From Linum tenue (lineage: Eukaryota > Streptophyta > Magnoliopsida > Malpighiales > Linaceae): 64,000 bases of DNA. Shown piece by piece: positions 12,300 through 23,352 of this stretch. The stretch's first letter is position 1. Every line of letters begins with the position of its first letter. Below the pieces are notes generated by a model, which saw nothing but the letters and a program-made list of their open reading frames with translations, was not told where the DNA came from and made no database searches. The stretch lies in the NCBI GenBank assembly GCA_946122785.1, contig CAMGYJ010000005.1, positions 63,562,200 through 63,626,199 on the forward strand. The letters are read 5' to 3'. The position numbers and the translations under genes are program-made.

Positions 12300-12700
12300 T
12301 GTATGTTGGTCGCCTTTAACTGGTGTCTTCTGTGATCTATTCTATTATTCAATTTTGGAGGTCTATTCTCATCCTACCAAAGAATGTGCTGATAGAATTC
12401 ATAAGTTGTGTTCAGATTTTTTATGGAATGGGGATAAAACTAGAAGGGCTAAGGTAGTTTGGGATTTTATTGCAACGCCAAAACGAGAAGGTGGCCTTGT
12501 AATGTAGTTTGTTTAGCTCGTCTTTTCTAGATGTTATTTATGCGTGGCGGGAGGTTTTGGGTTGCTTAGATTTATCATTTCAGACTCAAAGGCAGGCTTC
12601 TTTGGTCTATCCCAGTCACTTCTTCTGGTTCATGGATGGTGCCATGTTTTATAGCATCGAAGTTGGTTCAGGTTCCGCTTGAGTTGGATCAGAGTAGGGT
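12300..12700 (+). pseudogene. LINE reverse-transcriptase fragment, left part
   Basis: Translation gives a stretch such as CSDFLWNG followed by RRAKVVWDFIATPKREGGL. This is typical of the region between reverse transcriptase and the zf-RVT domain of plant L1-type non-LTR retrotransposons. Stops and frame changes occur, for example straight after GGLVM. The sequence is cut at 12701 by a CACTA terminus. The matching downstream part resumes near 16365. Confidence 0.75.
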
Positions 12701-12884
12701 CACTACAAAAAAGCTTACCTTTAGCGACGAAAATTTGAGCGACGGAGGAAATTTCGTCACTCAAGGTGAGGTTTTTGCTACGATACATCTTTTTTCGTCG
12801 CTGAATGTCTTGACTTTATCAGAGAGGAGTGTGATGGATTTGGCGACGATGATTAGGCAATGGCGACGACATCTTTCGTCGCTG

Positions 12885-13056
12885 AAAATGCGGAGGATAT
12901 AGTGACGACTACTTTTTGTCGCAGAACAGGTTCAACCAATGAAGGATAAAACGACATCATTTCGTCGCTAAAAATGCGGAGGATATAGCGACGACTACTT
13001 TTTGTCGCAGAACAGGTTCAGCCAATGAAGGATAAAACGACATCGTTTTGGTTTGA
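12885..13056. repeat. 86-bp tandem duplication in the CACTA subterminal region
   Basis: The block beginning aaaatgcggaggata at 12885 is repeated starting at 12971, with a handful of changes (tagtgac/tagcgac, caaccaatg/cagccaatg). It lies inside the left GCGACGAA-rich subterminal zone. Confidence 0.8.
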
Positions 13057-15950
13057 GGAACAAAGTTGTTTCTTCCCTTTGAAACTTGTGAGTTTCGCTC
13101 TGCGTTTCCAAATGTTTCTTGCGCCTTTTTCTTTGTTGACCCAACGACATCGTTCAAGGCCATTAGTAATTTAACTAAAGCAATAAAGTTCAATCCCTTT
13201 CCCTCTTCCTATCGTGTTCAATGTCTCCGCCAAAGGCCCTCTTTGGGAAAAAAATCGCTAGCTTTTCATCGATAGCTTTCTTCTCCAAATCAATCGACTC
13301 CCACAAACCCAGCACCATTGTCGCTTGCCTTATCACCATCGTCGGCATTGGAGGTCGTAGCTGTTTATCCCGCCGCTCGCTTTCTTCATCAGCATCTCAG
13401 CTCCCATCGTCGATGCGACTCGCGACACTCAAGGTGTGATGAACGCTTGAATAATCTAGGTTTTCACTAAGTTTTTCTCTCCTGTATTTCACTTTGGGTT
13501 TCTCTTCCTCATTTAACATGTACAACAGAAGCAGGTGGTATCAGGTCTATAGATTCACCATTGAATGGCTTGGGAGCTGACGGGTTTCAAGAAATGCGAC
13601 AGTAGCAGAGCCTTTTTCCTGTGCTAGCTCCACTTCGCCCAGATGGATAAGTGGCGAATTCCGTTTCCCTGTCTACTCTCTCTAAACTGCAATCTCCGGT
13701 TGGGAAAGTGACCTAGGTATTCACTTCTCTCTTTCTCTTGGAACAGAAGACCAAGTCGTGACTATAGGGTTCATGTGCTGATTAGAGTTTGTGTTTTGTG
13801 TTTCTCTTTGTGTTTAGTGGCTTGCTTCCACCCTGAAACTCTCTGGCGGTCAAGAAGCTTTGCTTCCTGTCATCTCAAGTATGCATTTTGAAAATTCATT
13901 GGAACAATAATGATTTTGTTTATGCTTTTGTTTTGTAGTGCTTGGGTTGTCAAAATTTGCTTACTTTCATGGTTAAAACGAGAAGGGTGTGTTTGTTGGG
14001 TTGGCCACAGTAGAAGGGATCAAGTAATATGCTTAATCAGTGGTTTACTCTTATGTGAATTTTCTATCTCCTAGATCCAAGTCTTGGTGGGTTTTTGCCC
14101 AAATTATAGACCAATTTCAATGTCATTAACACGAAAGTTTCACTATCATTAACACGATCTGTGTTGTATCGTGTATGTTCGAAATTGACTTGTGTTTTAT
14201 CATGTTCCAAATATGTATGTTGAATTAATTATGCCCTGTGAATCCACATATGCAATTAAGGATAGAGTCACTTTCGTTCTCCCTAGTATAAATAGATACA
14301 TCTAGTTATTGCTTCTGTAGAGATGGAGATTCAGAGTAGAAACACTTAGCTATCCACGAGCAAAGTAGATGGCTTTGATGGGCATACACTAAATCAAATT
14401 ATGGCTTTGAGATCCTTAATGTTGGCTAATGCAGTAAGTGCCAACAGCTTACAATAGATGTTCACCACCTCTCATACTTCATCAACGCCCTTCCCTTCAG
14501 TTCGTGAACAGGTTGATCCCAACATGAACCTTTTTTTCTCTAGTATCTCTGCTCACTTTTCTCATGCTGATTTCCATCCCATTTTTGCCAACTCTCTATA
14601 GACTAAATCTGGTTAATGCTGCTCGTACTCAACCTGGTTAATTAACTTGGTGTAAGTTAGGTTGCTTCAACTGTGAGCCTGTGACTCACCAAGTTCCATC
14701 CACAAATTACCAAGGCTTTCTCGTTTCCTTTTTGGGCCAGTTGGTATCACTTTGTATCTCGCTTATCTTGCTTGTTTTTAACTTAAAGAAGGTGAAAGTG
14801 TGTTTTAGCTTTTAGTATCTCATAAGTTATATTGGAAAAGTGTGTTTTAGCTTTTGACCCAATTTTGTACCAGCTGGATTTTTGTAAGCCAGTGAATACT
14901 TCTTCCTATCCGCATCATATTCACCGCACAAACATGCATTATAGGTTTCTGTTGATTCCTTGTTTTTGTTTATCATGAACATTACATCTTGTGATTGTTA
15001 TGCTTCCGCTGCCAGTTTCAGGATCTAATGCGTTCCATTTTTTTTAAATGTCCTCCAAATTGCTACTCATTTGCTTATGGTGGAGCTGTATAGGATATAG
15101 AATGAAGCATCAATCATATTCCCTTGACCACTCAGCTACAAAGGTAAGAGTTGTGTTATGAAATGCTAGAATGCCTGTGTAGAAATACTGCATCATGGAC
15201 ATTGCAAATGCCTGAACGAGTCCTAAGCCGTTATGTGTTGCATTGATTTGTAGGTTAATTAAGGCTTGTAACACGAGTAAACTTTTATTTTAATAGTTCT
15301 GGATGTGTGATTTGAAATGGTTCCAATGAGGTTAAATTTTGATTCTATTTCTATCTCCCGGAAAGCTTTTATGTTGTGATTGGCTTTCATATTGTGGGGG
15401 TACTTTGTCTACTTACTACTTTGTAATGCTTTAGACATGTTAATTACATATGTCTATCTTGTTGATTAGTTGTAGAATTTTGTCATGGATGGAATTAGGT
15501 GAGTTAGGAGTTAGAATTTTTTATCATCAAGGTTATGTCACAAACTCTTTCCTTCGATTGACTTTTGTCTTGTTTTGCACCACAGCCGCTGCATAATCAT
15601 TTGGAGGGAGAGACTTGGTCATGGTCACGTAAACAAAGATTTGGAAGACCCACAAGAATGCTTGAAGATTCGGAGGAAAACTTACAAGTAGATATATAGC
15701 TGCTTCATTTTTTAGATTGTGGTTGTTGAATGATTTCGTTCTTGTTTGTTTAATTCTGGATGCAGGCTAATCTTTTTTATTATTGTCGTAGATGTAGAGC
15801 TACCTGCAAAAACTATATTGTATATATTAGTGGCAATTTATTGGAAATGGTACAGTAGAGGTCTTTTTTTGCACTAACATGTTACTAATTTAATAGTCCA
15901 TAAAATAAAAAGATTCGGTATTATAAATAGATATATACACTGAAAGACAG
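13057..15950. other. Interior of the CACTA element
   Basis: About 2.9 kb without recognisable coding. The region 13060-13440 has higher GC content and ORFs (13066-13275, 13221-13439) with Ser-rich sequence; it might be a captured exon but nothing identifies it. The remainder is AT-rich. Confidence 0.4.
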
Positions 15951-16364
15951 ATATTAGCGACGAAGACGTATCATCCGCCAAAAAGCTACTGACATCTTTC
16001 ATCGCCAAAGCTACATTTTCAGCGACGACGTCTTCCGTCGCTGGCCTATTTGTGACAAAAGGTTCTGTCGCTGAAGCCAAGTTATTGTGACGAATTATAT
16101 CGTTGCAGAATCCTCGCTTTTCTGCAATGGAGGTTTTCGTCGCTCCATCACATATTCTGCGACGAACATTTCATCGCGGAAGAGTAATCCTGTTTGCGAC
16201 GAATGCAACCTTCAGCAACGATGTCTCAAAATTCGTCGCCAATACCAAAGGCGACGCGGTATAGGCGACGGAATTGAAACCCCTTTAGCGATGACCAATT
16301 CGTCGCCCTTTCTTTCTGCGACAGACATTTATGTCTTTAGCGACGAATGTGCCCGTCGCTAAAA

Positions 16365-17275
16365 GGTTCCGGTGGTGACGTGGGAGGGAACGGCTATGCA
16401 GAAGTTCTCCCTTGGCAGAGTCTAGGAGTCGATTCGAATTCATCGTTTGACTGTTCCATGGTGGCAACTTGTTTGGGGTCCCTATGCCATTCCTCGTCAC
16501 AAAATCATTATTTGGTTGATCATCCTTGACAGCAATGTAGTCAAAATCGTGATTTAAAACTTAAAAAATTACTATTTTACGTTTCTAAGTCACTAAAACG
16601 TTTCTACACAAAATCTCAGCTTTTATAACTTACGTAGTCAAAAACTCTAATTTAAAAACTTAAGAACTTACGATTTTACGCTTCTAGATCACCAAAACGT
16701 TTTTACGTAGAAACTCGCTTTTGACTATATTGCTTGACAGGATTGCAACTAAAGATAAACTCAAGGCATGGAAAAAATTGCAGATGTTGTTTGTGTCCTC
16801 TGCAACATTGCTGATGAAACCCGAGGGCATATGTTTTGTCAATGCTTGTTTACTCGCAACCTTTTCTCTGCTGTTTCCAAAGTGTTGATCAATACTTGGC
16901 CATGCTCCTCGGAAAGCAGACTCCGTGAAGCTGGCTCTTTAGCGTTGTCTGGTGGGGTCAAAGGTCGAGTTACAAGCTCTTTTTGGTTCTAGATTACATA
17001 TATGATATGGAAAGAACGCTGTAGCAGAGTGTTCGGTGGCCCTTGACTTGACTGTAGGGCGCTACTGTGGCAGTTACGAGAAGAAATTTCGCTCGTGGCT
17101 ATGAGTAATAGACCTTTTTGTTTAGATCTTACTAGTGTTTATGAGTTTAGATCTATGATTTGAGAAACCGAGTTGTGGTTTTTTCTGTAGGCAATTTTAC
17201 TCTGTCAGGTTTTTTTCGGACGCATGGTTATTCTGATCAAGAGAACTTAATAAAACTTCTTAATTATAGAAGAAG
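16365..17275 (+). pseudogene. LINE zf-RVT/C-terminal fragment, right part
   Basis: Around 16450 the frame reads VPWWQLVWGPYAIPRHKIII, a strong match to the zf-RVT region of plant LINEs. After removing the MITE at 16533-16732 the frame runs into LDRIATKDKLKAW, and another frame gives CVLCNIADETRGHMFCQC and later ITYMIWKERCSRVF. An in-frame TAG replaces the Trp expected after GRV. It is a decayed element interrupted twice, by the CACTA element and by the hAT MITE. Confidence 0.8.
16525..16740. mobile_element. 200-bp hAT-type MITE with 8-bp TSD
   Basis: The element occupies 16533-16732. Its ends are CAATGTAGTCAAAA and, inverted, CAATATAGTCAAAA (one mismatch in 14). CTTGACAG occurs directly before (16525-16532) and directly after (16733-16740), a perfect 8-bp duplication as expected for hAT insertion. 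Removing element and one duplication restores the LINE frame (ILDRIATKDKL), independent proof of the boundary. Internally it is an AT-rich imperfect self-repeat with no coding. Confidence 0.9.
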
Positions 17276-17567
17276 AAAAAATTCATTATAACCCATTTTC
17301 TCCTGAGTCAAGAGAGATTGATCTCCTCGTGATTATATATTAGGTTAAGTAGCAGTCTAGCAAGGAATGTTACATGCACAAATGTCGCCAACCAAATCAT
17401 CGAAGGGGGCACAAACGTTTCTACAGATGGGAGAATAAAAAAAAGGGAGAACAATTATAGAATAAATAAAAATGGAGAAAAAGGTTAAAAAAAATTTACG
17501 ATGCATCCTCATTTACCCGACTAAACCCTTTAAATCAAGTTGTCATTTATATATAATAACTAATTAT
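17276..17567. other. AT-rich spacer
   Basis: No coding signal or repeat recognised between the LINE tail and the MULE insertion site. Confidence 0.4.
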
Positions 17568-17576
17568 TATTATTTT

Positions 17577-18544
17577 GACAAAATACACCTGGATAGCCAT
17601 AACTATCCTCATTGTAACAATAATAGCCAACTTTTATAAAATACACAAAAATAGTCATTCCGTCTATAACTTAAAACGAAATATAGTAGATGATGACTGG
17701 ACTAACGGTTTTTGACATGACAAATTTTGGTCAAACTTAATGCTAGGTGGAAAGCTTCTCTTCTAATTACATGAAAAAAACCAAAATCTCCAATATAAGA
17801 TGGTGAAGTTTTTTCAAGTTTTTAGTATTTTGAATTTACTGAATGGAGAGTAAATTCTGGTACCCATTTTGGTAATTTTATGCCTCTGCTTATGTTTGGG
17901 CTTAACTTAATGATACTTCCTTTGACAGTTTCAGCCCACATTAGGCCATTCGCTTTTGTTGGCCCGAAGATAAATAGGATACATACATTCTGTCTTATAT
18001 TATATACACTTTATATCGAACAACTTTACTTCTAATTTATAATCTTGAGATAATAAAATATAGGGAAAAGCAACAATTTCGTTACGAGCACCAATTTTGC
18101 TCTTATAGGAATATTCAAACGTAAAGATGACCAACAAAGCATAACCATATTTGATGAAGAAATCATCAAATAATATCTAACTAACTCACTTCAATATTTT
18201 TCGTTGGTCCTTTGAACAGTATTAATTAAATGAATATCTTAACATAAATTAATATTTGATTAAATTCATTATTAAAATGGTTTGTTATAGCGATAAAAAT
18301 AAGGGTAATTACTAATTATTAGCCAAAAATTTTTACATTCTTTTTTATTAGCAAATCTATTGAATTACTAATAATTAGTCAAATCTTTTGTAAATTATCA
18401 AAATATTAACCATTTTTTGGTTATCGTTAATAATTTTCTAACTATTTTCTTAGTTACAATACTAAAGTTAGATAAAAAAAATATTAATTTAAGCATAACA
18501 TTATAAGTCAATCAATATCTGAATTGTAAACTCATCCGGCCAAA
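17577..18544. other. Left arm of the MULE, noncoding
   Basis: After the terminal inverted repeat the sequence is AT-rich, with no ORF of note, up to the LINE insertion at 18560. Confidence 0.5.
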
Positions 18545-19058
18545 GGCTGAGTCCAAGCTGTCAGTGCTTTCGGGTGTTCGTCTAGGCTCGTTATTCGTGG
18601 GTCAGACGGGCATGTGGTGTTGGCGATCGGGTCGCAGCATCAAGGGATAGTCAACCCTTATTTGGCTGAGCTGTTAGCGTTCAGGGATGCTATCTCCGTT
18701 GTGGCCTCAAGATCCTTGACCCATGTGATAGTCGAAGGTGATTCTGAAGTGGTCGTCAACCAAGTCCGTCAAGGCGTCTCAGAAGATTCGATTGGTGGTC
18801 CGGTGCTTCGAGAGTGTCTGCAGGTCTTTAGCTCTTTGTCTGTTTGTATAGAGTTTAGGGCGGTACCTAGATCCGCCAACAGTGCTGCCCATAGAGTGGC
18901 GCGTAAAGCACTTCTTTTGTCTCTTGTAGAGCTAGAATCTTTTGATTTCTTGGGGTGGCTTCTTTAGAGTGATTTAGGGGTCCTGGGTAGAATTGTAAGT
19001 TTAACTATTTTCTCTCATTGATATCACTCAGAAATAAAAAAAAGGCCGAGTCCAAGCT
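18545..19058 (+). mobile_element. 5'-truncated LINE insertion with 15-bp TSD
   Basis: GGCTGAGTCCAAGCT (18545-18559) and GGCCGAGTCCAAGCT (19044-19058) flank a 484-bp segment that ends in an A-rich tail (GAAATAAAAAAAA, 19031-19043). Target duplication of this size plus an A tail and a missing 5' part are the marks of target-primed LINE insertion. The insert is almost entirely the C-terminal RNase H region of the LINE. Confidence 0.88.
18566..18967 (+). pseudogene. LINE RNase H (RVT_3) domain, 5'-truncated
   Basis: The open frame reads LVIRGSDGHVVLAIG, then LAELLAFRDA, VIVEGDSEVVV, FRAVPRSANSAAH and ends at TAG 18965-18967. This is the plant LINE RNase H domain. The acidic residues in AELLA and EGDS correspond to catalytic positions, while the first catalytic Asp would lie upstream of the truncation. 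There is no proper start codon because the element is 5'-truncated. The frame is otherwise unbroken over about 130 codons, so the insertion is probably fairly recent. It is not a stand-alone host gene. Confidence 0.75.
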
Positions 19059-20061
19059 AGTAAATAGAGTACGAGCCAACCTCATTCTCTCTCGTCTCTG
19101 TCTCTACCTTCTTCCTCTGCTTCCTCTCATCATCGTCTTCACTATCACCATTCCCACCACCACCACTATATCCCTCGCCGACGACCACAACAAACCCCCC
19201 CCATCATCTGTACAAAGCTCCACTCCTCCACTCCCCCCACAAGCCGCTTCCCAAGGGGGACTGCTCCTCCTCGTCGTCTGGGTAAGAACGTGGAAAAGGC
19301 ATAACAACTACGAGCAAGATTGGAAAAGCAATCCTCTAGTTCAGATAAAGTTGTGCACCGTCGAGAGCTTGTGTCGGGTTATTGCTTCGTCGAGGGAAAA
19401 GCACTCAAGGTTCCATGGAAGATGTGCTTATTTTTTAACTAGGGTTTTTGTGATTCAAATTAATCAATCAGTTGAAAACCCCGAATCTCAGTTCCAGCTT
19501 CTTTGGGATTACAAGAAATGAGCCATAAATTTGCCTTGATCAAAGATCTTTCGTATGTGGAGGAGACCGATGGCGTTTTCAGGGAGGCTTTCCCCATGAG
19601 GTAGTTTCAAGGCGTCGACTGCGATTTTATGGAGCTCTTTAGAGAGTTTTGAGGAATTGCAAGGATGAAGGTCGTCGATTTGTTGCTCGACCATCTACTT
19701 CAGCACCACTTTGGGTTCCATGGTCGACAGCTCTGGCAGTGGTTGCCGATAGTAGCTTCTTCTGGGTCTCTGTTGCTCCCACCAGCTCCGTCGCCGATCA
19801 GACGTGTAGATTTGGAAACAAGATGCCTGAAGGAATCAAGAAAGTAGGAGTTCGCTTTGTTTATATCTGAATCAGGGAAACGACGAGAAGTGGTACCAGA
19901 ATTTGTTGCTCATCGATTTATCTATACCATAAGGAATCAAGAAATCAAAGAGAGAGCTCGTGTGAATGAATAATTTTTTTTAATATGATGTGGCGTCCGT
20001 GTGGTATTGTGAGTCTATTTGGACATGACGTGTCGTCCAGATGGCATTCACATCAGCTTAA
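19059..20061. other. MULE interior, possible captured gene pieces
   Basis: Several ORFs of 60-150 codons lie on both strands. The minus ORF 19509-19694 (KLSKELHKIAVDALK and following) has natural-looking composition and could be an exon captured from a host gene, but I cannot name it. The plus ORF at 19018-19521 begins in the LINE tail and is partly simple Pro/Ser/Thr sequence. Treated as unassigned. Confidence 0.35.
20057..20061. repeat. 5-bp TSD of the LTR retrotransposon (left)
   Basis: CTTAA, identical to 32816-32820. Confidence 0.9.
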
Positions 20062-21405
20062 TGATAACGATGAAATTGCACATGTTTGCACCTCTAGTTC
20101 TTATCCGTTTGTGGGGCATAGTCGTGTATTTTTGGCCTATTTTACGCCGGGTTGTGCTACTTTGTCACATTTCAGGTCCCAGACTTCGAAGGAAAGGCTA
20201 AGCACGAGTTTCGGGGCATTCGGAAGTCATTCGGTCGAGCTGGAGCCAAAGCACGGGCGTGCCTAAATCAAAGCACGGCCGTGTTCCTGGACCGTGTTTT
20301 TACTGCCAAGGCTTCATCCACTTTTGTCCTACACTAGCTCAAAACACGGGCGGGACTGACTCAAAACACGGCCCTGTCCATCATCAAGCACGCCTGTGTT
20401 TTCCCAAGGTAGCAGCCGTGTTTTTAAATGTGGCAAAGGGCACGGGCGGGCTGGAGCAAAGCACGGCCGTGTCTTCGACCGTGTTTTGCCCAGTGATGCC
20501 CTTTTAGGCAGATTTCAGCCAAAAGAGAAGGGGATTCGAGTTTTAGAGAGACAGAGCGACGAACAAGAGTTCCCAAGTGCCCTAGCTTGATCTTCATCAC
20601 CATTGGAGCTTGGCTTGAGCTTGGAGGAGTGCCGATCAACGTCCAAGAGCAGAAATCCATCCTTCACTGTATGATTTCCGCGTCTGAATCTACTTTTGCC
20701 TCTTTCTCCATGGAGTAGTTCTCCCATTCATCTGGGTATGGGAAACCCTAGATTTGTATGTTAGGTTTGATTGTATGAACCCAAGTACTGATTCTATGAT
20801 TTGATTATATTCAATTGAGGTTTGAATGATTGAATGGCATGAATCCTGATCAAATTCCTGTTGTTTATGCTTTAACCTAGAATGAGAATATCTGCCTAGG
20901 TTGATAGAGCACCCTTAATTGAAGGTAGTGAATTGGTGACTTTAGTCGAGGAGCCAATTCACTATTCTGTACCGAAGTTACTTCGGTAGAGGAGGTTTTG
21001 TTCGTTAGGGCCTCAATCTGTTTACTCCGGTGGAGGTTAGTCGCCCGCTAGAGACTCAGATTGAGAGGGTCTGGAGACCTTTAGTCGAGACTTCAGACTG
21101 TTTGAGAACCTTCCGCAGTATAACTATCATAGAAATTGAACTTGGTAAATTGCAATCCGGCTTAACTGCAGTCTAGGGGGAACCATATCCGGGTGACCTC
21201 TCTTGACCTGAAAACAACCGTTTAGTTGCTTTGCTTGTTTGTTAGTTTAGATCTTCACTAAAGTTTCATTGCTAGATAATACGAATTCACTGAGTAGTCA
21301 TCATATCTAGGACCCGGGTTGACATGAAAACCCAAACCCGCTATTCTACGCTTTAGGAAGTGGTTACACTTGGCCATTTTCTAGAGTGACAGTAGGAGTG
21401 AGTCA
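20062..21405 (+). repeat. 5' LTR of the Athila-like element
   Basis: 1,344 bp, starts TGATAACGATGAAATTGC and ends GTAGGAGTGAGTCA. The 3' LTR is 21 bp longer, mainly because it has an extra 20-bp GA-rich segment near 31950. The first third holds repeated CACGGGCGGG and CACGGCCGTG motifs (20245-20480). The ORFs shown by translation here (19985-20660) are not genes. Transcription of the element should start in this LTR; no clear TATA box was fixed. Confidence 0.93.
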
Positions 21406-21411
21406 AGTTCT

Positions 21412-21429
21412 TGGCGCCGTTGCCGGGGA
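21412..21429 (+). other. Primer binding site (tRNA-Asp)
   Basis: TGGCGCCGTTGCCGGGGA lies 6 bp after the 5' LTR and is complementary to the 3' end of plant tRNA-Asp (CCCCGGCAACGGCGCCA). It primes minus-strand DNA synthesis. Confidence 0.93.
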
Positions 21430-21553
21430 CGGCTAGGTTGTTGAAGAAAAGTGATTTCTGTTACTTTAGCATTTTCATTTTCGCATCGGTTCTTTGTTCT
21501 TTCCCACTTGTGCCTTCACGGGTTTGCATTGCTTAAGTGTGTGCAGATAGTGC

Positions 21554-23352
21554 ATGACCCGTAGCCAGTCAGGAGGTTTACTGCCGTTAGATCCAGAGCT
21601 TGAACGCACCTGCCGCCAACTTAGGAGACAACAGCGAGCTAGACTGGCTACGGATGAGCGCATAGACGGCCATTTGAGCAGCGAGTCCGAGGACGAGTAC
21701 GAGATGGAAGGCGTCCACAACCCACCTCCGGTGAATCCGCTCTTGGGGAACGACCCCAGACATCAGGCACCACCGCAGGGTCCCACCTTGGAGTACTACT
21801 ACACTCCACGGATTGCTGACATCCGCCCGGTCATCCTCTCTCCGCCCATTCCAGCGAACAACTTCGAGATCAAGCCATGCTGGATTCAACTCATTACATC
21901 CTCTATCCAGTTCTATGGCTTGAAGGATGAGGAGGCAAGGGTGCATCTTTCCCGTTTTCTACAGCTGACGAACGGGTTCAAGCTGAACGGTGTCCCGGAT
22001 GACGCAATCCGCCTTCACCTCTTCCCCCATTCTCTGGCGGGGAATGCTAAGAGGTGGTTGGAGACCCAGCCCCCATTGTCCATCACTTCTTGGGACGATC
22101 TGGCAGACAAGTTCGTGCACAGGTACTATCCAGCATCGAAGACCACAGAGATCCAGCGGGAGATCACTCAATTCCGCCAGGAGCCAGACGAGTCACTTCG
22201 TGATGCATGGGAGCGATACATGGGATATTTCTGGCAGTGTCCCCATCATGACTTCAGTGATGCATTCACAGTGGGGAACTTATACAGTGCTCTCTCTCCG
22301 GACAGCCAGAGGGTGATTGAGTCTCTTTCCCAGGAGGGGATATTCTTACTAAGACTCCACCCGAACTGAACCAGATGATCAATACCTTGGCTGCCAGAGA
22401 TCATTCCTGGGGGCAGAGCAGCAGAGGTAGAAATTCCCGGGATCGTGGTGTGCACACCATGGAGGCCAGATCCGGGCTTGAACAGCAGGTAGCCGAGTTA
22501 GTGCAGACATTGAAGCAGCCCAACAGTCTCATTCCGGGCAGAGGTTTGGCTACACCTCGAGTAGCTCAATGTCAGTGGTGTGAGAGCTCAAATCACCTAG
22601 TGGAAGACTGCCAGGCTATAAGGGAGTCTACTACTCCCCAAGAGCAGGTGGACTTCATCGCCAATGCTCGGCGCTTTGACCCCTACAGCAATACATACAA
22701 TGAGGGGTGGCGCCAGCATCCCAACTTCGCTTGGAATAGCAACACCACTAAGCCACCTGGGATCCCAGCACCAGCGGGTGGTTTTCAGCAGAGGCAACCT
22801 TTCCAGGCTCGACAGGGGCCAGCCCCACAGTAGCAGCCCTACCAGCCTAGGCAGGGGCAACCATTCCAGCAGCCCCAGCGTCAGTTTGCCGAGCCAGCAG
22901 CTTCGGCTCCAGATAATCCGATGACGGAACTGAAGAACATCCTAGCGACATTCATGACTTCCACCCAGGCAGCTGTCACGAGGCTGGACTAGAGCGTAGC
23001 CTCACTGGAGGCAGGTCAGAGGAATCAAGGTGCAATTTTGCAAGATTTGCAGAACCAGATGGGAATTATGGCTCGCCAAAACACTACCAGGGCACCGGGG
23101 ACTCTACCTGCCACCACTGTTCCGAACCCTCGTGAGCCTCACCAGCAGCTGGATGCCATCACTACCAGGAGCGGCAAGACCATATCTGCTGTTCCTGCCC
23201 AGCCCAGGCGAGACGAGCCACTTCCTGCCTCAACCCTTCAAGCTGGTAATGCAGAGGTGGGGGAAGATAAAGAAGCACCTGCTCCCACTCCACAGCCAGT
23301 GGTTAAGGAGCATGTACCCTAGCTTCCTTTCCCCACTCGCTTACATAAAGAC
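21554..23352 (+). pseudogene. gag: gag of the Athila-like element
   Basis: The ATG at 21554 opens MTRSQSGG. The capsid-like region includes IRLHLFPHSLAGNAKRWLE and WDDLADKFVHRYYP, the retrotransposon gag family signature. A one-base deletion near 22336 shifts the frame. The frame resumes at PPELNQMI and contains a zinc knuckle CQWCESSNHLVEDC (CX2CX4HX4C, about 22571-22612). In-frame TAG stops occur at 22831-22833, 22990-22992 and 23320-23322, each reading as CAG changed to TAG. Gag packages the RNA genome into virus-like particles. As it stands it cannot make a full-length product. Confidence 0.88.

Larger units (their letters stand above)
12701..16364. mobile_element. CACTA (En/Spm) element, apparently non-autonomous, in the LINE
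   Basis: It begins CACTACAAAAAAGC, the canonical CACTA terminus. Both ends are rich in the subterminal motif GCGACGAA/TTCGTCGC, about 12718-13050 on the left and 15955-16360 on the right. GGT before the start (12698-12700) matches GGT at 16365-16367, consistent with a 3-bp target duplication. The expected TTTTTTGTAGTG right terminus is missing: sequence passes from CGTCGCTAAAA into LINE sequence. No transposase coding is visible inside. The interior has a modest ORF (13221-13439) I do not recognise. Confidence 0.75.

Noticed and set aside
13220..13440. Ser-rich ORF inside the CACTA element
   Set aside because: Looks vaguely like a plastid targeting sequence, but nothing identifies it and no exon structure is visible.
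13931..13940. TTTTGTAGTG as the right end of the CACTA element
   Set aside because: The next three bases (CTT) do not match the left flank (GGT), and the right subterminal repeats lie 2 kb further on.
19985..20660. ORFs in the 5' LTR (and copies in the 3' LTR)
   Set aside because: They lie in LTRs, occur in several frames and are broken by small indels between the two LTRs.
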